From Ruania halotolerans (lineage in GTDB: Bacteria; Actinomycetota; Actinomycetes; Actinomycetales; Beutenbergiaceae): DNA of 64,000 nucleotides. Below the pieces are notes generated by a model. The model searched no databases, was not told where the DNA came from, and saw nothing but the letters and a program-made list of their open reading frames with translations. Position numbers and translations under genes: made by a program. The stretch spans positions 2,987,380 to 3,051,379 of the forward strand of contig NZ_CP088017.1 of assembly GCF_021049285.1 (NCBI RefSeq), in the 5' to 3' direction. Position 1 is the first letter of the stretch. Every line of letters starts with the position of its first letter. Of the stretch, positions 9,084-18,015 are shown one piece after another.

Positions 9084-9994
9084 ACCTTCGTGTAACGGCT
9101 CAGGCTGACCAGCGAACTGATCGCCGCCAGCACGATTCCGATGGCCACCAGGAGCGGGGCCACCACGAGCACATCGGAGGTACTGACGAAATTGACCCAG
9201 CGAACCGAGTCGGCGAGCCAGTTCTCAATGACCGAGCGAACGCCGAACCACAGCCCTGCACTCGCCAGGACCGCACCCAGAAGCGCGGCGATCGCGCCCT
9301 CGAGCATGAACGGGAGCTGGATGAAGAAGTTGGAGGCGCCAACCAGGCGCATGATGGAGGTCTCCCGGCTCCTGCTCATGGCCGAGAGCCGGATCGTCGT
9401 GGTGATCAGCAAGACGGCGGTCACGATCATGACGCCGGCCAACCCCACCGCCAGGATGGTGGCCCGGTTGAGCACGAGGAACAGCGGCTCGAGGATGGCC
9501 CGCTGGTCCACCACCTCCTCGACGCCGTCCCGCCCGGTGATCTCATCCGCCACCACCTGGTAGAGCTCTGGGTCCACCAGGCTCACCCGCAGGGAGACCT
9601 GCATCTGTTCTTCGGTGATGCGCTGCGCCCAGTCCTGATCGCCGAACTGCTCCTGGAACGACTCGTATGCCTGCTCCTTCGTCTCGACGAAGACCTCCTC
9701 CACGTACGGGCTCAGCCCGTCGGAGGTGAGCACACCTTGGAGCGTCTCGATCTGCTCCTCGGTCACTTCGCCGCCGGCGCAGGTGGGCACGGACGAGCCT
9801 TCGGGGCAGAGGAAGACCGAGACCTCCACACGGTCGTACCAGTCGTCCTTCATATTGGTGATCTGCATCTGCAGCAGCACCGCGGCGCCCACGAAGGTGA
9901 GCGAGATGAAGGTGACGAGTACCACCGAGATCGCCATCGCGACATTGCGCCGCAGGCCGTTGCCGATCTGGGAGAGGATGAACTGAAGTCGCAT
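9080..9994 (-). CDS. ftsX: Cell division protein FtsX
   Basis: A 304-residue membrane protein with four spans: one at residues 20-42, then an extracytoplasmic domain of about 130 residues, then three C-terminal spans. The N-terminus (MRLQFILSQIGNGLRRN) is typical of actinobacterial FtsX. The external domain contains two cysteines (FLCPEGSSVPTCAGG) that could form a disulfide. FtsX transmits ATP hydrolysis by FtsE to a peptidoglycan hydrolase outside the cell, here probably the M23 protein encoded next with a 4-base overlap. It follows ftsE by 14 bases. Confidence 0.95.
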   Translation of the reverse strand: MRLQFILSQIGNGLRRNVAMAISVVLVTFISLTFVGAAVLLQMQITNMKDDWYDRVEVSVFLCPEGSSVPTCAGGEVTEEQIETLQGVLTSDGLSPYVEEVFVETKEQAYESFQEQFGDQDWAQRITEEQMQVSLRVSLVDPELYQVVADEITGRDGVEEVVDQRAILEPLFLVLNRATILAVGLAGVMIVTAVLLITTTIRLSAMSRSRETSIMRLVGASNFFIQLPFMLEGAIAALLGAVLASAGLWFGVRSVIENWLADSVRWVNFVSTSDVLVVAPLLVAIGIVLAAISSLVSLSRYTKV

Positions 9995-10008
9995 AACTAT
10001 CCCCGGCC

Positions 10009-10698
10009 CTAGCGCGCCGCGCCGTAGACGCCGCGGTCCTGGTCGCGCACCATCTGGCCGTCCACCAACTCGACCACCCGCTTGCGCATCTGATCGACGA
10101 TCTCGTCATCGTGGGTGGCCATCACCACGGTGGTGCCGGTGCGGTTGATCCGGTCCAGCAGGCGCATGATGCCCACGGAGGTGGTGGGGTCCAGGTTTCC
10201 GGTGGGCTCATCAGCCAGGATGATCGCCGGCCGGTTCACGAAGGCCCGGGCGATCGCGACACGCTGCTGCTCTCCGCCGGAGAGCTCGTGCGGCAGCCGC
10301 TTCTCCTTGCCCGCCAGTCCCACCATCTCCAGTGTTTCCGGGACCGTGCTCATCACGTGGTGGCGCGGCTTGCCGATCACCTGCAGCGCAATCGCCACGT
10401 TCTCGAACACGGTCTTGTTGTGCAGCAGGCGGAAGTCCTGGAACACACAACCGAGCTGGCGTCGCAGGTGCGGGACCTTCCATTGGGAGATCTGGGCGAG
10501 GTCACGGCCCGCCACGTAGACCGAACCGCTGGTCGGCCGCTCTTCGCGCAGCACGAGGCGCAGGAACGTGGACTTGCCCGAACCGGAGGCTCCGACGAGG
10601 AACACGAACTCACCCCGGCCGACCTCAAGGGAGATCTGATCGAGGGCAGGGCGCGCCCCTCGGGCGTACACCTTGGACACTTTCTTGAACCGAATCAC
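10009..10698 (-). CDS. ftsE: Cell division ATP-binding protein FtsE
   Basis: A 229-residue ABC ATPase with Walker [10 protein letters not shown] (residues 36-44), signature [14 protein letters not shown], Walker [13 protein letters not shown] and the H-loop ATHDDEIV. The GTG at 10698 gives the canonical start [11 protein letters not shown]; further upstream the frame is open but not FtsE-like. FtsE drives FtsX and couples divisome state to peptidoglycan cleavage. It is the first gene of the ftsE-ftsX-M23 set and is separated from prfB by 184 bases that hold a long inverted repeat. Confidence 0.95.
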   Translation of the reverse strand: MIRFKKVSKVYARGARPALDQISLEVGRGEFVFLVGASGSGKSTFLRLVLREERPTSGSVYVAGRDLAQISQWKVPHLRRQLGCVFQDFRLLHNKTVFENVAIALQVIGKPRHHVMSTVPETLEMVGLAGKEKRLPHELSGGEQQRVAIARAFVNRPAIILADEPTGNLDPTTSVGIMRLLDRINRTGTTVVMATHDDEIVDQMRKRVVELVDGQMVRDQDRGVYGAAR

Positions 10699-10813
10699 TG
10701 CGCTGCCTGGCCAGTCTTGGGGAAGGGGAAGGGCAAACCCTGGCCACAGGCAGCGTAAGCAGCCGATCGGCGGCTGCTCCGGTGACACGCCGGAGAGTGG
10801 CCAGCAACCGAAC

Positions 10814-10875
10814 TGAACCCACTTTTCGTGTTCGAACCCCCGGCGGCGCGAGTTCAGAGAGGAAAAGTGGGTTCA
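10814..10875. repeat. 14-bp perfect inverted repeat between prfB and ftsE
   Basis: The arms TGAACCCACTTTTC (10814-10827) and GAAAAGTGGGTTCA (10862-10875) are perfectly complementary and enclose a 34-base GC-rich spacer containing GTTCGAAC. No T-run follows on either strand, so it is not a classical intrinsic terminator. It lies downstream of prfB and upstream of ftsE. It could be an mRNA-processing hairpin, a dispersed intergenic repeat, or a relic of a mobile palindromic element. Confidence 0.7.
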
Positions 10876-10882
10876 GACGGTG

Positions 10883-12004
10883 CTACTCCCCTGCTTCAGC
10901 CTCGAGCTGCTGCTGCTTGCGCCACCGGATGCCGGCGTTGATGAAGCCCCCGATGTCGCCGTCGAAGACCGCCGAAGGCGTCCCGGATTCATGTTCGGTG
11001 CGCAGGTCCTTGACCATTTGGTACGGCTGCAGCACGTAGGAGCGCATCTGATCGCCCCAGGAAGCCTTCACATCTCCCGCCATGGCCTTCTTGGCAGCAC
11101 TCTCCTCCGCCTGACGCTGCAGGAGCAGGCGGGACTGGAGCACCCGCAGCGCGGCGGCACGGTTCTGAATCTGGGACTTCTCGTTCTGCATCGAGACCAC
11201 GATCCCGGTGGGGATGTGGGTCATCCGCACGGCGGAGTCGGTGGTGTTCACCGACTGCCCTCCGGGGCCGGAGGAGCGGAACACGTCCACCTTGATCTCA
11301 GTCTCCGGGATCTCCACATGGTCGGTCTGCTCGATCAGCGGGATCACCTCGACGGCCGCGAAGGATGTCTGCCGCCGGCCCTGGTTGTCGAACGGTGAGA
11401 TGCGCACGAGACGGTGCGTGCCGGCCTCCACTGAGAGCGTGCCGAAGGCATAGGGCGCCTTGACTTCGAACGTGGCCGACTTCAACCCGGCCTCCTCGGC
11501 ATAGGAGGTGTCCAGCACTGCGGTGTCGTACCCGTTGTTCTCGGCCCATCGGATGTACATCCGCATCAACATCTCCGCGAAGTCGGCGGCGTCCACACCC
11601 CCGGCTCCGGCGCGGATCGTCACCACGGCATCGCGTTGGTCGTACTCACCGGAGAGCAGCGTGCGGATCTCCAGGTCCTCCAGGCTGCGGCGGATCGTGA
11701 TCAACTCGGCCTCGGCCTCGGCCAGAGTGTCGGCGTCGTCCTCTTCCTGAGCCAGCTCTACGAGCGCGCCGAGGTCGTCGATCCGGGCGCCGAGGTTCTC
11801 CGTGCGCTCCAGGTCCGTCTGCGCGTGGGAGAGCGCACTGGTGACCTTCTGGGCGGCTTCGGGGTCGTCCCACAAATCCGGCGCTGCGGCCTCCTCGGAC
11901 AGCTGCGTGATCCGCTCCCGCAGCGCATCGGGATCGGTCACAGCGGTGATCGAGTCGAGGATCTTGCGCAGACCCTGGATCTCTACGGGGAAGTCAGTAG
12001 CCAC
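10883..12004 (-). CDS. prfB: Peptide chain release factor 2
   Basis: A 373-residue class I release factor. It has the stop-codon recognition tripeptide SPF (residues 203-205 in [12 protein letters not shown]) and the peptidyl-transferase GGQ motif (248-250 in [13 protein letters not shown]). It terminates translation at UGA and UAA. The reading frame is uninterrupted, with no in-frame UGA, so it lacks the programmed +1 frameshift seen in E. coli prfB. The GTG at 12004 ([10 protein letters not shown]) is preferred over a TTG at 12013. No Shine-Dalgarno sequence is seen, and TACCCT lies 8 bases upstream, suggesting a leaderless transcript. Confidence 0.95.
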   Translation of the reverse strand: MATDFPVEIQGLRKILDSITAVTDPDALRERITQLSEEAAAPDLWDDPEAAQKVTSALSHAQTDLERTENLGARIDDLGALVELAQEEDDADTLAEAEAELITIRRSLEDLEIRTLLSGEYDQRDAVVTIRAGAGGVDAADFAEMLMRMYIRWAENNGYDTAVLDTSYAEEAGLKSATFEVKAPYAFGTLSVEAGTHRLVRISPFDNQGRRQTSFAAVEVIPLIEQTDHVEIPETEIKVDVFRSSGPGGQSVNTTDSAVRMTHIPTGIVVSMQNEKSQIQNRAAALRVLQSRLLLQRQAEESAAKKAMAGDVKASWGDQMRSYVLQPYQMVKDLRTEHESGTPSAVFDGDIGGFINAGIRWRKQQQLEAEAGE

Positions 12005-12100
12005 AACTGGCAAGGGTACGCGATGGGTGCGGGCTTGATCACGTGAGCGATCCCGCCCCGACCGTCTGCGTGGGCAGCACCCTCACACCGTCCTGAGCAG

Positions 12101-13594
12101 TCAGCGCAGGCGCCATGTGAGCAACTTGCGGTATGCGGACAACCCGGAGCGGACGGCGTCGGGCAGTGTGGTGCTCTCCCGCGGGGTGAGCAGGTCGGTG
12201 AACGAGAACGGCAGATCGGAGCCGACCACGGAGCGGTGGTGGGTGAAGGTCTCGAACCCGTAGCGGCCGTGGTACTGCCCCATCCCGGAGGCTCCCACAC
12301 CACCGAACGGCATACCCGGCAGGGACTGGGACAGCGCGTAGTCGTTGCGAGCCACCCCACCGGAGCGCGTGCCCGCCACGAACTTGCTGTAGTCGGCATC
12401 CTTCGGGCCGAACCAGCTCGCCACGAGTGGTTGGGGCTTATCCGCGAGTTCGTCGATCAGATCGTCCAGATCGTCATAGGGATGCACGGCGAGCACGGGC
12501 CCGAAGATCTCCTCGTGCGCGATGTCCATCTCATCGGTCACTCCGAGCACCACTGTGGGGGGCATGATGCGCGCGGAGCGGAGCGCATCCTGGCCGCTCT
12601 CGTCCGAGCGCACGGCGGTGAGCACCTGGGCGCCCTTCTCAGCGGCATCCTCCAGCAGCGCGGTGATCCGCTCATAGGCGGCGTCATTGATCAGGGTGGG
12701 CATCTCATCCCGCTCGAACAGTTCCGGGACCACGCGGCCCCAGGTGCTGAACACCTCCTGTACGAAGGCGCGTGCGGACTCGGTCGGAACATAGATGTCG
12801 TCCGGAGCGATACATGCCTGCCCCGCGTTGATCAGGCGTGCCACCGCCACGCGCTGCGCCGCTCGGTGCAACTGGGCTCGCTTGCTGATCGAGGACGGCG
12901 CCACCACCACAGGGTTCTTCCCGCCAAGCTCGAGGGTCACCGGGGTGAGGTTCTTGGCAGCAGCGCTCATCACGGCCGATCCCACCTGCGCCGAACCTGT
13001 GAAGAAGAGGTGGTCCAGGGCGAGGGAAGAGAACTCCTTGGAGACCTCCACATCCCCGGTCACCACGGCCAATTCCTCTACATCGAAGGCGTCGTGCACG
13101 GCGTTGGCGAACACCTCGGCGGTGGCGGGCACCTCTTCGGACATCTTGATCATCACGCGGTTCCCGGCCGCCAGCGCAGACAGCGCCGGGATCGCGGTGA
13201 GGTTGATCGGGAAATTCCAGATCCCCATCACTCCGACCACTCCGAGCGGGGTGGGGCGCACCGCAGCATCCAGGCCGGCCGCACCGGCCAGCAGCCCGCC
13301 GATGCGCCCCCACGGGCGGCGCGGGCGCATCCAGGCTCCGACGCGGGCGCGAGCCAACTCGGCGTCTGCCGCGAGCGTCGCGATGTCCGAGACCAGCGTG
13401 GTCACATCGGGCCGATGCCCGAAGTCGTCCGACATGGCATCCACGAGCGCATCGGTGTTGGCCACGACGGCGTGCGCGAACCGGTCGATCCGGTCCCGGC
13501 GGACTGCCGCGTCGGGGAAGCCGTCGCGGTGGAAGGCGGTGCGCTGCAGCTGCAGCACCTCGGACATGGGGGTCGAGGTGGTAGTGGCGCTCAT
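12101..13594 (-). CDS. Aldehyde dehydrogenase family protein (coniferyl/class 3-like)
   Basis: A 497-residue NAD(P)-dependent aldehyde dehydrogenase. The catalytic cysteine is C261 in NAGQACIAPD, the general base is E222 in LELGGKNP, and the IWNFPINL and FTGSAQVG dinucleotide-binding segments are present. The short class-3-like form and the PFGGVGASGMGQYHGRYGF ending resemble coniferyl-aldehyde and fatty-aldehyde dehydrogenases. It oxidises aldehydes to acids in the cytoplasm; the exact substrate is unknown. The ATG at 13594 has a purine-rich GGAGGG immediately upstream, closer than usual, so the start could be a few codons off. It follows the MFS exporter gene by 85 bases. Confidence 0.88.
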   Translation of the reverse strand: MSATTTSTPMSEVLQLQRTAFHRDGFPDAAVRRDRIDRFAHAVVANTDALVDAMSDDFGHRPDVTTLVSDIATLAADAELARARVGAWMRPRRPWGRIGGLLAGAAGLDAAVRPTPLGVVGVMGIWNFPINLTAIPALSALAAGNRVMIKMSEEVPATAEVFANAVHDAFDVEELAVVTGDVEVSKEFSSLALDHLFFTGSAQVGSAVMSAAAKNLTPVTLELGGKNPVVVAPSSISKRAQLHRAAQRVAVARLINAGQACIAPDDIYVPTESARAFVQEVFSTWGRVVPELFERDEMPTLINDAAYERITALLEDAAEKGAQVLTAVRSDESGQDALRSARIMPPTVVLGVTDEMDIAHEEIFGPVLAVHPYDDLDDLIDELADKPQPLVASWFGPKDADYSKFVAGTRSGGVARNDYALSQSLPGMPFGGVGASGMGQYHGRYGFETFTHHRSVVGSDLPFSFTDLLTPRESTTLPDAVRSGLSAYRKLLTWRLR

Positions 13595-13679
13595 CCCTCC
13601 ACTGTGCCCCGTCTGCCGCTCGAGTGCCAACAGGCCGCCGGCCGCCATTCGCGCCCGACGGCGTCCCTCCCGGTCAGGT

Positions 13680-15119
13680 TCAGGCCGTCCAGCCACCGCG
13701 GCGGTAGGCAGGCGTACCGAGCGCGAGCACGAGGGTGGAGGCGATCATGGCCGCGACGATCACGATGCACATGGCCGTCGCCGTGGCGCCGAGCAGACCC
13801 ACCGCCGGAGCGACCATGCCCGCCACCCCGGCTTGAGAGAACCCGATCATCGCGGCAGCGGCACCGGCTCGCTCGCCGTGGCGGGTGAGGGCGAGCGCTG
13901 AAGCGTTCGGCGGCACGAGGGCATTCACGAAGAGCATCAGCCACAGCGGGATGCACAGTCCGATCAATCCCCCGGTACCCGTAGCCGCCACCACGAGCAA
14001 CACGATCGCGAGGATCGTCGAGACTGGTAGTGCCAGTCGCATGATGCGCACCGGAGCAAACTTGCGTACCAACGCGGCGTTCAGTTGCGAGCCCAGTACC
14101 AGGCCGATGCCGTTCACAGCGAACAACAGGGAGAACTGGTGTTCGGTGAGCCCGTATCCCTCGCGGATCACGAACGGTGAGCCGGACACGTAGGCGAACA
14201 GAGCTGCCATGCCCAGACCGGGCAGGAGGGCGAGCGCCACGAACTGACGATCGCGCAGCAGGACCCGGTAGGTGCCCAGTACCGATCGCACGGATCCGGT
14301 GTTGCGGCGCTCCACGGGCAGGGACTCGGGCAGGAACCGCCACACGATCACAAACAGCGCCGCGCCGTAGAGGGCCAGGGCCACGAACACCATCCGCCAG
14401 TCCCAGATCGAGGCGATGATGCCGCCGATGGTCGGGGCAAGCAGCGGCGCAACGCCGATCACGAGCATCAGGCGGGAAAGCACTGCGGAGGCCTCGGCGC
14501 CAGAGAGCCGGTCCCGGATCACGGCCACGGCCACCACTCCGGCGGCGGCATTGCCCATGCCCTGGATCATCCGCAACGCGATCAACGGCATCACGTCCGC
14601 TGCCATCATGCATAGCAACGAGGAGACGATGTGCACCACGATGCCGAACAGCACCGGGAGGCGGCGGCCGTACTTGTCCGAGAGTGGTCCGATCAGCAGC
14701 TGCCCGAGTGCACCGCCGATCAGGGTGGCGGTGATGGTGAACTGCACCGAGGCCTCACCGGCGGCGAGGTCGGTCACCACCTCGGGCAGCGACGGGAGGT
14801 ACATATCCGTGGTCAGGGCGCCGAGGGCGGCCATCGCGCCCAGCAGGAGCACGAGCTTCGGGGAGGTCCGGCGGCGCGCGACCGGGCGTCCGGCGGCACC
14901 CGGCACGCGGGGCGGGGTCGTCGCGGTGTGCGAGGTCGCCGAAGCGCCGGGGACGCCACTGGCCTCCGCGATGGTCTCGGCGCGCACGACCACGTCCCGC
15001 GGGACACCGTCAGCGGGGGTCACGATCGGGGCGGCGGTCCCTGCCGTCTTGTCGATCTGCGCATCATCGCGGTGGTGGTCGGAGCGGTCGGTCGCGAAGC
15101 GTGCGGTATCGGATGACAA
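13680..15119 (-). CDS. MFS drug-resistance transporter, Bcr/CflA type
   Basis: About 479 residues with twelve membrane helices beginning near residue 88. Motif A (GPLSDKYGRRLPV), the drug:H+ antiporter motif near TDMYLPSLPEV, and the RMIQGMGNAAAGVVAVAVIR helix identify the Bcr/CflA subfamily of drug/proton antiporters. The roughly 85-residue N-terminal extension rich in Thr/Ala/Asp is unusual and lacks a good ribosome-binding site at the TTG start (15119). The real start may be nearer the first helix. Likely role: export of toxic small molecules across the cytoplasmic membrane. Confidence 0.85.
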   Translation of the reverse strand: MSSDTARFATDRSDHHRDDAQIDKTAGTAAPIVTPADGVPRDVVVRAETIAEASGVPGASATSHTATTPPRVPGAAGRPVARRRTSPKLVLLLGAMAALGALTTDMYLPSLPEVVTDLAAGEASVQFTITATLIGGALGQLLIGPLSDKYGRRLPVLFGIVVHIVSSLLCMMAADVMPLIALRMIQGMGNAAAGVVAVAVIRDRLSGAEASAVLSRLMLVIGVAPLLAPTIGGIIASIWDWRMVFVALALYGAALFVIVWRFLPESLPVERRNTGSVRSVLGTYRVLLRDRQFVALALLPGLGMAALFAYVSGSPFVIREGYGLTEHQFSLLFAVNGIGLVLGSQLNAALVRKFAPVRIMRLALPVSTILAIVLLVVAATGTGGLIGLCIPLWLMLFVNALVPPNASALALTRHGERAGAAAAMIGFSQAGVAGMVAPAVGLLGATATAMCIVIVAAMIASTLVLALGTPAYRRGGWTA

Positions 15120-15296
15120 GAAGGAGTTCCCAGAGCGGCGTGAACAGGCGTGCGGTCATCTCTATTGTCCGCGGCGGGGGCCAGATGTCACGAATCGATT
15201 CGACGAAACGGCTGTGATGCTGGCGACACCCTCATGGCAGGGCAAAGCCGGTGCGTCCGAGCGCCAACGGCCGGTGTGCGCGCGCTCAACACCGCG

Positions 15297-15881
15297 TCAT
15301 CGTGCCCGTGCAGCATCCTTCGCCGCGGCCTTGGCCGCCTTTTTCGTGGCTCGAACGCGCAGCAGCGACTCCTCGTCGAGCACATCAGCGATGGACCGAA
15401 ACGCCCCGTCCTCACCGTATGGACCGGCCGCCTCCCGCCATCCCTCGGCGGCGAGCCCGCGCTGCTTACCCAGCAGGGCCAAGAAGATCCTGGCCTTCTG
15501 TTCTCCGAAGCCGGGTAGCGCCTTCAGCCGACGCAGAACCTCCCGCCCATCTGGATCTCCCCGCGTCCAGAGGGCAGCGGCGTCACCGTCGTAAGAATCC
15601 ACCAACTCCTGGCACAGCGCCTGGATGCGCCCGGCCATCGAGCCGGGGAACCTGTGCACGGCCGGAGGCGTGGCACACATCGCCTTGAACTCCGCCGGAT
15701 CGGCACCGGCGATAGCGGCAGCGTCAAAGGAGCCCATGCGGTCCGCGATCTTCTTCGGCCCCGCGAAGGCGGACTCCATCGCCACCTGCTGGTCGAGCAG
15801 CATCCCGATCAGGAGCGCGAGTGGATCGCTCTCCAGGAGTCGGTCTGCATCAGCGTCGCCAGTCATCCACAAGGTCGCCAT
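15297..15881 (-). CDS. HhH-GPD-type base excision DNA repair protein
   Basis: A 194-residue protein. It has the helix-hairpin-helix segment LPGFGEQKARIFLALLGK (about residues 129-146) and an upstream LIGMLLDQQV helix typical of the HhH-GPD glycosylase superfamily. The C-terminus is Lys/Ala-rich (ATKKAAKAAAKDAARAR), suiting non-specific DNA contact. The family removes damaged bases, but this actinobacterial subgroup is uncharacterised and lacks the four-cysteine iron-sulfur loop of EndoIII/MutY. The ATG at 15881 is preceded by AGAGG. It is a monocistronic gene. Confidence 0.8.
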   Translation of the reverse strand: MATLWMTGDADADRLLESDPLALLIGMLLDQQVAMESAFAGPKKIADRMGSFDAAAIAGADPAEFKAMCATPPAVHRFPGSMAGRIQALCQELVDSYDGDAAALWTRGDPDGREVLRRLKALPGFGEQKARIFLALLGKQRGLAAEGWREAAGPYGEDGAFRSIADVLDEESLLRVRATKKAAKAAAKDAARAR

Positions 15882-16362
15882 GGCCTCTATCGTTCCACGG
15901 CCGCGCACGGATGCACAGCGTTGCCCTTGCGGGATGGCAATGGAGACCATCGGGACTTCAAGCATTCGCGCGGAAGCCGCATCGAATGCCAATGTTTAGC
16001 AAAGGTTTGATCAAGTCATCACAGGTTACTCGCCGGAAATGTCTCAGAGCGATAACGATACCTGGGTGAAAGGCGACGCCCCCAGGGGGCGGTCGGCACC
16101 CCTGAAGAAAGGTCGTGGAAGCGCAGGATTCTGCGGTTGCGAGAGTGCGGACAGCGGAGGGGATCGACGTCCACAGGCTTCGGTCTTCCGGTTGAGGCAT
16201 GCGCAGCACTTGCTTAGCGTGGAGAAGCATCCATGACCAGTCGGGGTGACCCGTCCGGTACCGCGTGCCTTTTTAGTGGCCCAAGCCATCGGAGAGTGAC
16301 GCGTTCAGCCTGCACGACGGGCCGGTATCCGGGAGGCTTGGCCTCGTCCGACCGAAGGGACC
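15882..16362. other. Intergenic region upstream of ehuB
   Basis: A 481-base gap between the divergent DNA repair gene and ehuB. No convincing gene was found on either strand. A short GC palindrome (CGCCCCCAGGGGGCG, about 16077-16091) is too tight to be a good hairpin. A plausible sigma-70-type promoter for ehuB lies at 16192-16220, leaving a leader of about 135 bases for which no known riboswitch fold was recognised. Confidence 0.5.
16192..16220 (+). promoter_or_regulatory. Candidate promoter for ehuBCDA
   Basis: A TTGAGG hexamer (16192-16197) and a TAGCGT hexamer (16215-16220) are separated by 17 bases, a vegetative-type arrangement. The -10 fit is only moderate. No operator symmetry was recognised around it. 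Induction by salt or ectoine would be expected from the gene function but is not visible in the sequence. Confidence 0.3.
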
Positions 16363-17289
16363 ATGATGACAACCACGAAGCGAAGGGCCGTCACGATGAC
16401 GGCCGCCGTAGGAGCGATGGCGCTCGGCCTCGCTGCCTGCGGCAGCGACAGCGGTGACGGAGACGGCGCCGGCTCGGGTGACGGAGGGGGCGAAGCGTCG
16501 CACCTGGAGGAGCTTCAGGAGTCTGGCACCATCGTCGTCGGTATCAACGGTGAGGAGCCGTACAGCTTCCTCGACGACGCCGGTGACCCCACGGGTGCCA
16601 CGATCGCCATTCACGAGGCCGTCTTCGCCGAGATGGGCATCGACACCATCGAGGCCACCGTCGTGGAGTGGGACGCGTTGATCCCGGGTCTGCAGGCCGA
16701 CCGGTTTGACGCCATCTCCGCCGGGATGTCGATCCTGCCCGAGCGTTGTGAGCAGGCAGACTTCGGCGTTCCGGAGATCATGTACACCACGGCGCTGATG
16801 GTCCCTGAGGGGAACCCGAACAACCTCAGCACGCTGCAGGATCTGGTGGACACGGACCTGACCATGTCGGCCATGAGCGGTGCCATCGAGCAGGGTTACG
16901 CCGAGGACCTCGGCATCGAGGTCTCCACCGTCGGCACCCCCGAAGACGGGCTTGAAGCTGTGGAGGCTGGCCGAGTCGACGCCTTCGCCCTGACCGGTAT
17001 TTCGTTGCGTGCACTTGCCGAGCGCAACGCCGACGCCGCCGTCGAGGTGACCGAGCCGTTCGTCGCGGAGATCGACGGCGTATCCCAGGTTGGCGCCGGT
17101 GCCACCGTGTTCGCCCAGGGTGACGACGAGTTCCGCGAGGCCTACAACGAGGCCTACCGGAGCGTGATCGGTAGCGCCGAGGACTTCGAGGCCATCGTCG
17201 GCGAGTTCGGCTTCACTGAGGCCGAGTACCCGGGCGAGGACATCACCACTGAGATGCTCTGCGCCGGGGAACTCCCCGAGGCTGGCTGA
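16363..17289 (+). CDS. ehuB: Ectoine/hydroxyectoine ABC transporter, substrate-binding lipoprotein
   Basis: A 308-residue lipoprotein with lipobox LAAC and a family-3 amino-acid-type binding domain. It shows EhuB features: EEPYSFLDDAGDPTGA near the start, DALIPGLQADRFDAISAGM, the conserved ILPERCEQADF segment, and the ending YPGEDITTEMLCAG. It captures ectoine or hydroxyectoine outside the cell for use as an osmoprotectant or nutrient. Two ATG codons are possible (16363 and 16366); GAAGGGA spacing favours the second. It is the first gene of a four-gene operon in the usual order B-C-D-A. Confidence 0.82.
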   Translation: MMTTTKRRAVTMTAAVGAMALGLAACGSDSGDGDGAGSGDGGGEASHLEELQESGTIVVGINGEEPYSFLDDAGDPTGATIAIHEAVFAEMGIDTIEATVVEWDALIPGLQADRFDAISAGMSILPERCEQADFGVPEIMYTTALMVPEGNPNNLSTLQDLVDTDLTMSAMSGAIEQGYAEDLGIEVSTVGTPEDGLEAVEAGRVDAFALTGISLRALAERNADAAVEVTEPFVAEIDGVSQVGAGATVFAQGDDEFREAYNEAYRSVIGSAEDFEAIVGEFGFTEAEYPGEDITTEMLCAGELPEAG

Positions 17290-17300
17290 GCAGCACTCTC

Positions 17301-18014
17301 GTGGACGGTCTTCTTGACCAGTTGAGCACGGCGGCGCCGCGCTTCTGGGACGGGCTGGTGGTCACTCTCCAGCTCGGCCTGGGCGGCGCCGTCGTCGCTC
17401 TCGTGATTGCTGTGGTGCTCGGCCTCATGGGGCTGAGCACGCACGGTTGGCTGCGGGCTCCGGCGCGTGTGGTCGTTGAGTTCTTCCGTGGCACCTCGCT
17501 GGTGGTGCAGCTCTTCTTCCTCTTCTATGTTCTGCCGCAGATGGGAGTGAGTTGGGATCCCTTACCCACCGGGATCGTGGCTCTGGGCCTCAACTACGGT
17601 GCCTACGGTGCCGAGGTGGTGCGTGGTTCCCTCGCCGCAGTACCCAAAGCGCAGTGGGAGGCGACCACCGCGCTGTCGATGAAGCCCGTCCATCGCATGG
17701 TCCGGATCATCTGGCCACAGGGCTGGGCATTGATGCTGCCTGGCTTGAATAACTTGCTGGTGATGCTCGTCAAGGGCACGGCCCTGGCGAACTTCATCTT
17801 CCTCCAGGACATCACGTTCGTCGCCGACGATCTGGTGCGCACCATGGGCAAGGTGTTCGCGTTCGGCTGTGCATTCGCTCTGTACTACGCGCTGAATCTC
17901 TCACTCTCCAGCGGGATGCGAGGGCTTGAACTTCGCGCACAGCGGCGCCTCGGGCTCAAGAACCCGTCAGCCAAGGCCGCCAAGAAGGCCGAAACAGCAG
18001 CGGGGGTGGGCTGA
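17301..18014 (+). CDS. ehuC: Ectoine/hydroxyectoine ABC transporter permease EhuC
   Basis: A 237-residue permease of the polar amino acid (HisM-type) family. It has an N-terminal FWDGLVVTLQLGLGG segment, the FFRGTSLVVQLFFLFY helix and the EAA-like loop (AQWEATTALSMKPVHRMVRI). The GTG start lies 11 bases after ehuB. The C-terminal tail is Lys/Ala-rich. Paired with EhuD it forms the membrane channel. The assignment rests on family features plus gene order. Confidence 0.8.
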   Translation: MDGLLDQLSTAAPRFWDGLVVTLQLGLGGAVVALVIAVVLGLMGLSTHGWLRAPARVVVEFFRGTSLVVQLFFLFYVLPQMGVSWDPLPTGIVALGLNYGAYGAEVVRGSLAAVPKAQWEATTALSMKPVHRMVRIIWPQGWALMLPGLNNLLVMLVKGTALANFIFLQDITFVADDLVRTMGKVFAFGCAFALYYALNLSLSSGMRGLELRAQRRLGLKNPSAKAAKKAETAAGVG

Positions 18015-18015
18015 G

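Noticed and set aside
12236-13888. 550-codon open frame opposite the aldehyde dehydrogenase gene
   Set aside because: It is a mirror of high-GC codon bias in the sense gene, with a His/Arg/Gly-rich composition and no motif; the dehydrogenase frame has all catalytic residues.
16077-16091. GC palindrome before ehuB as a terminator
   Set aside because: The arms meet with almost no loop and no T-run follows; more likely chance in GC-rich DNA.
16227-16362. Possible riboswitch in the ehuB leader
   Set aside because: No conserved core of a known class (SAM, TPP, glycine, ydaO) could be recognised; only a generic GC-rich leader.
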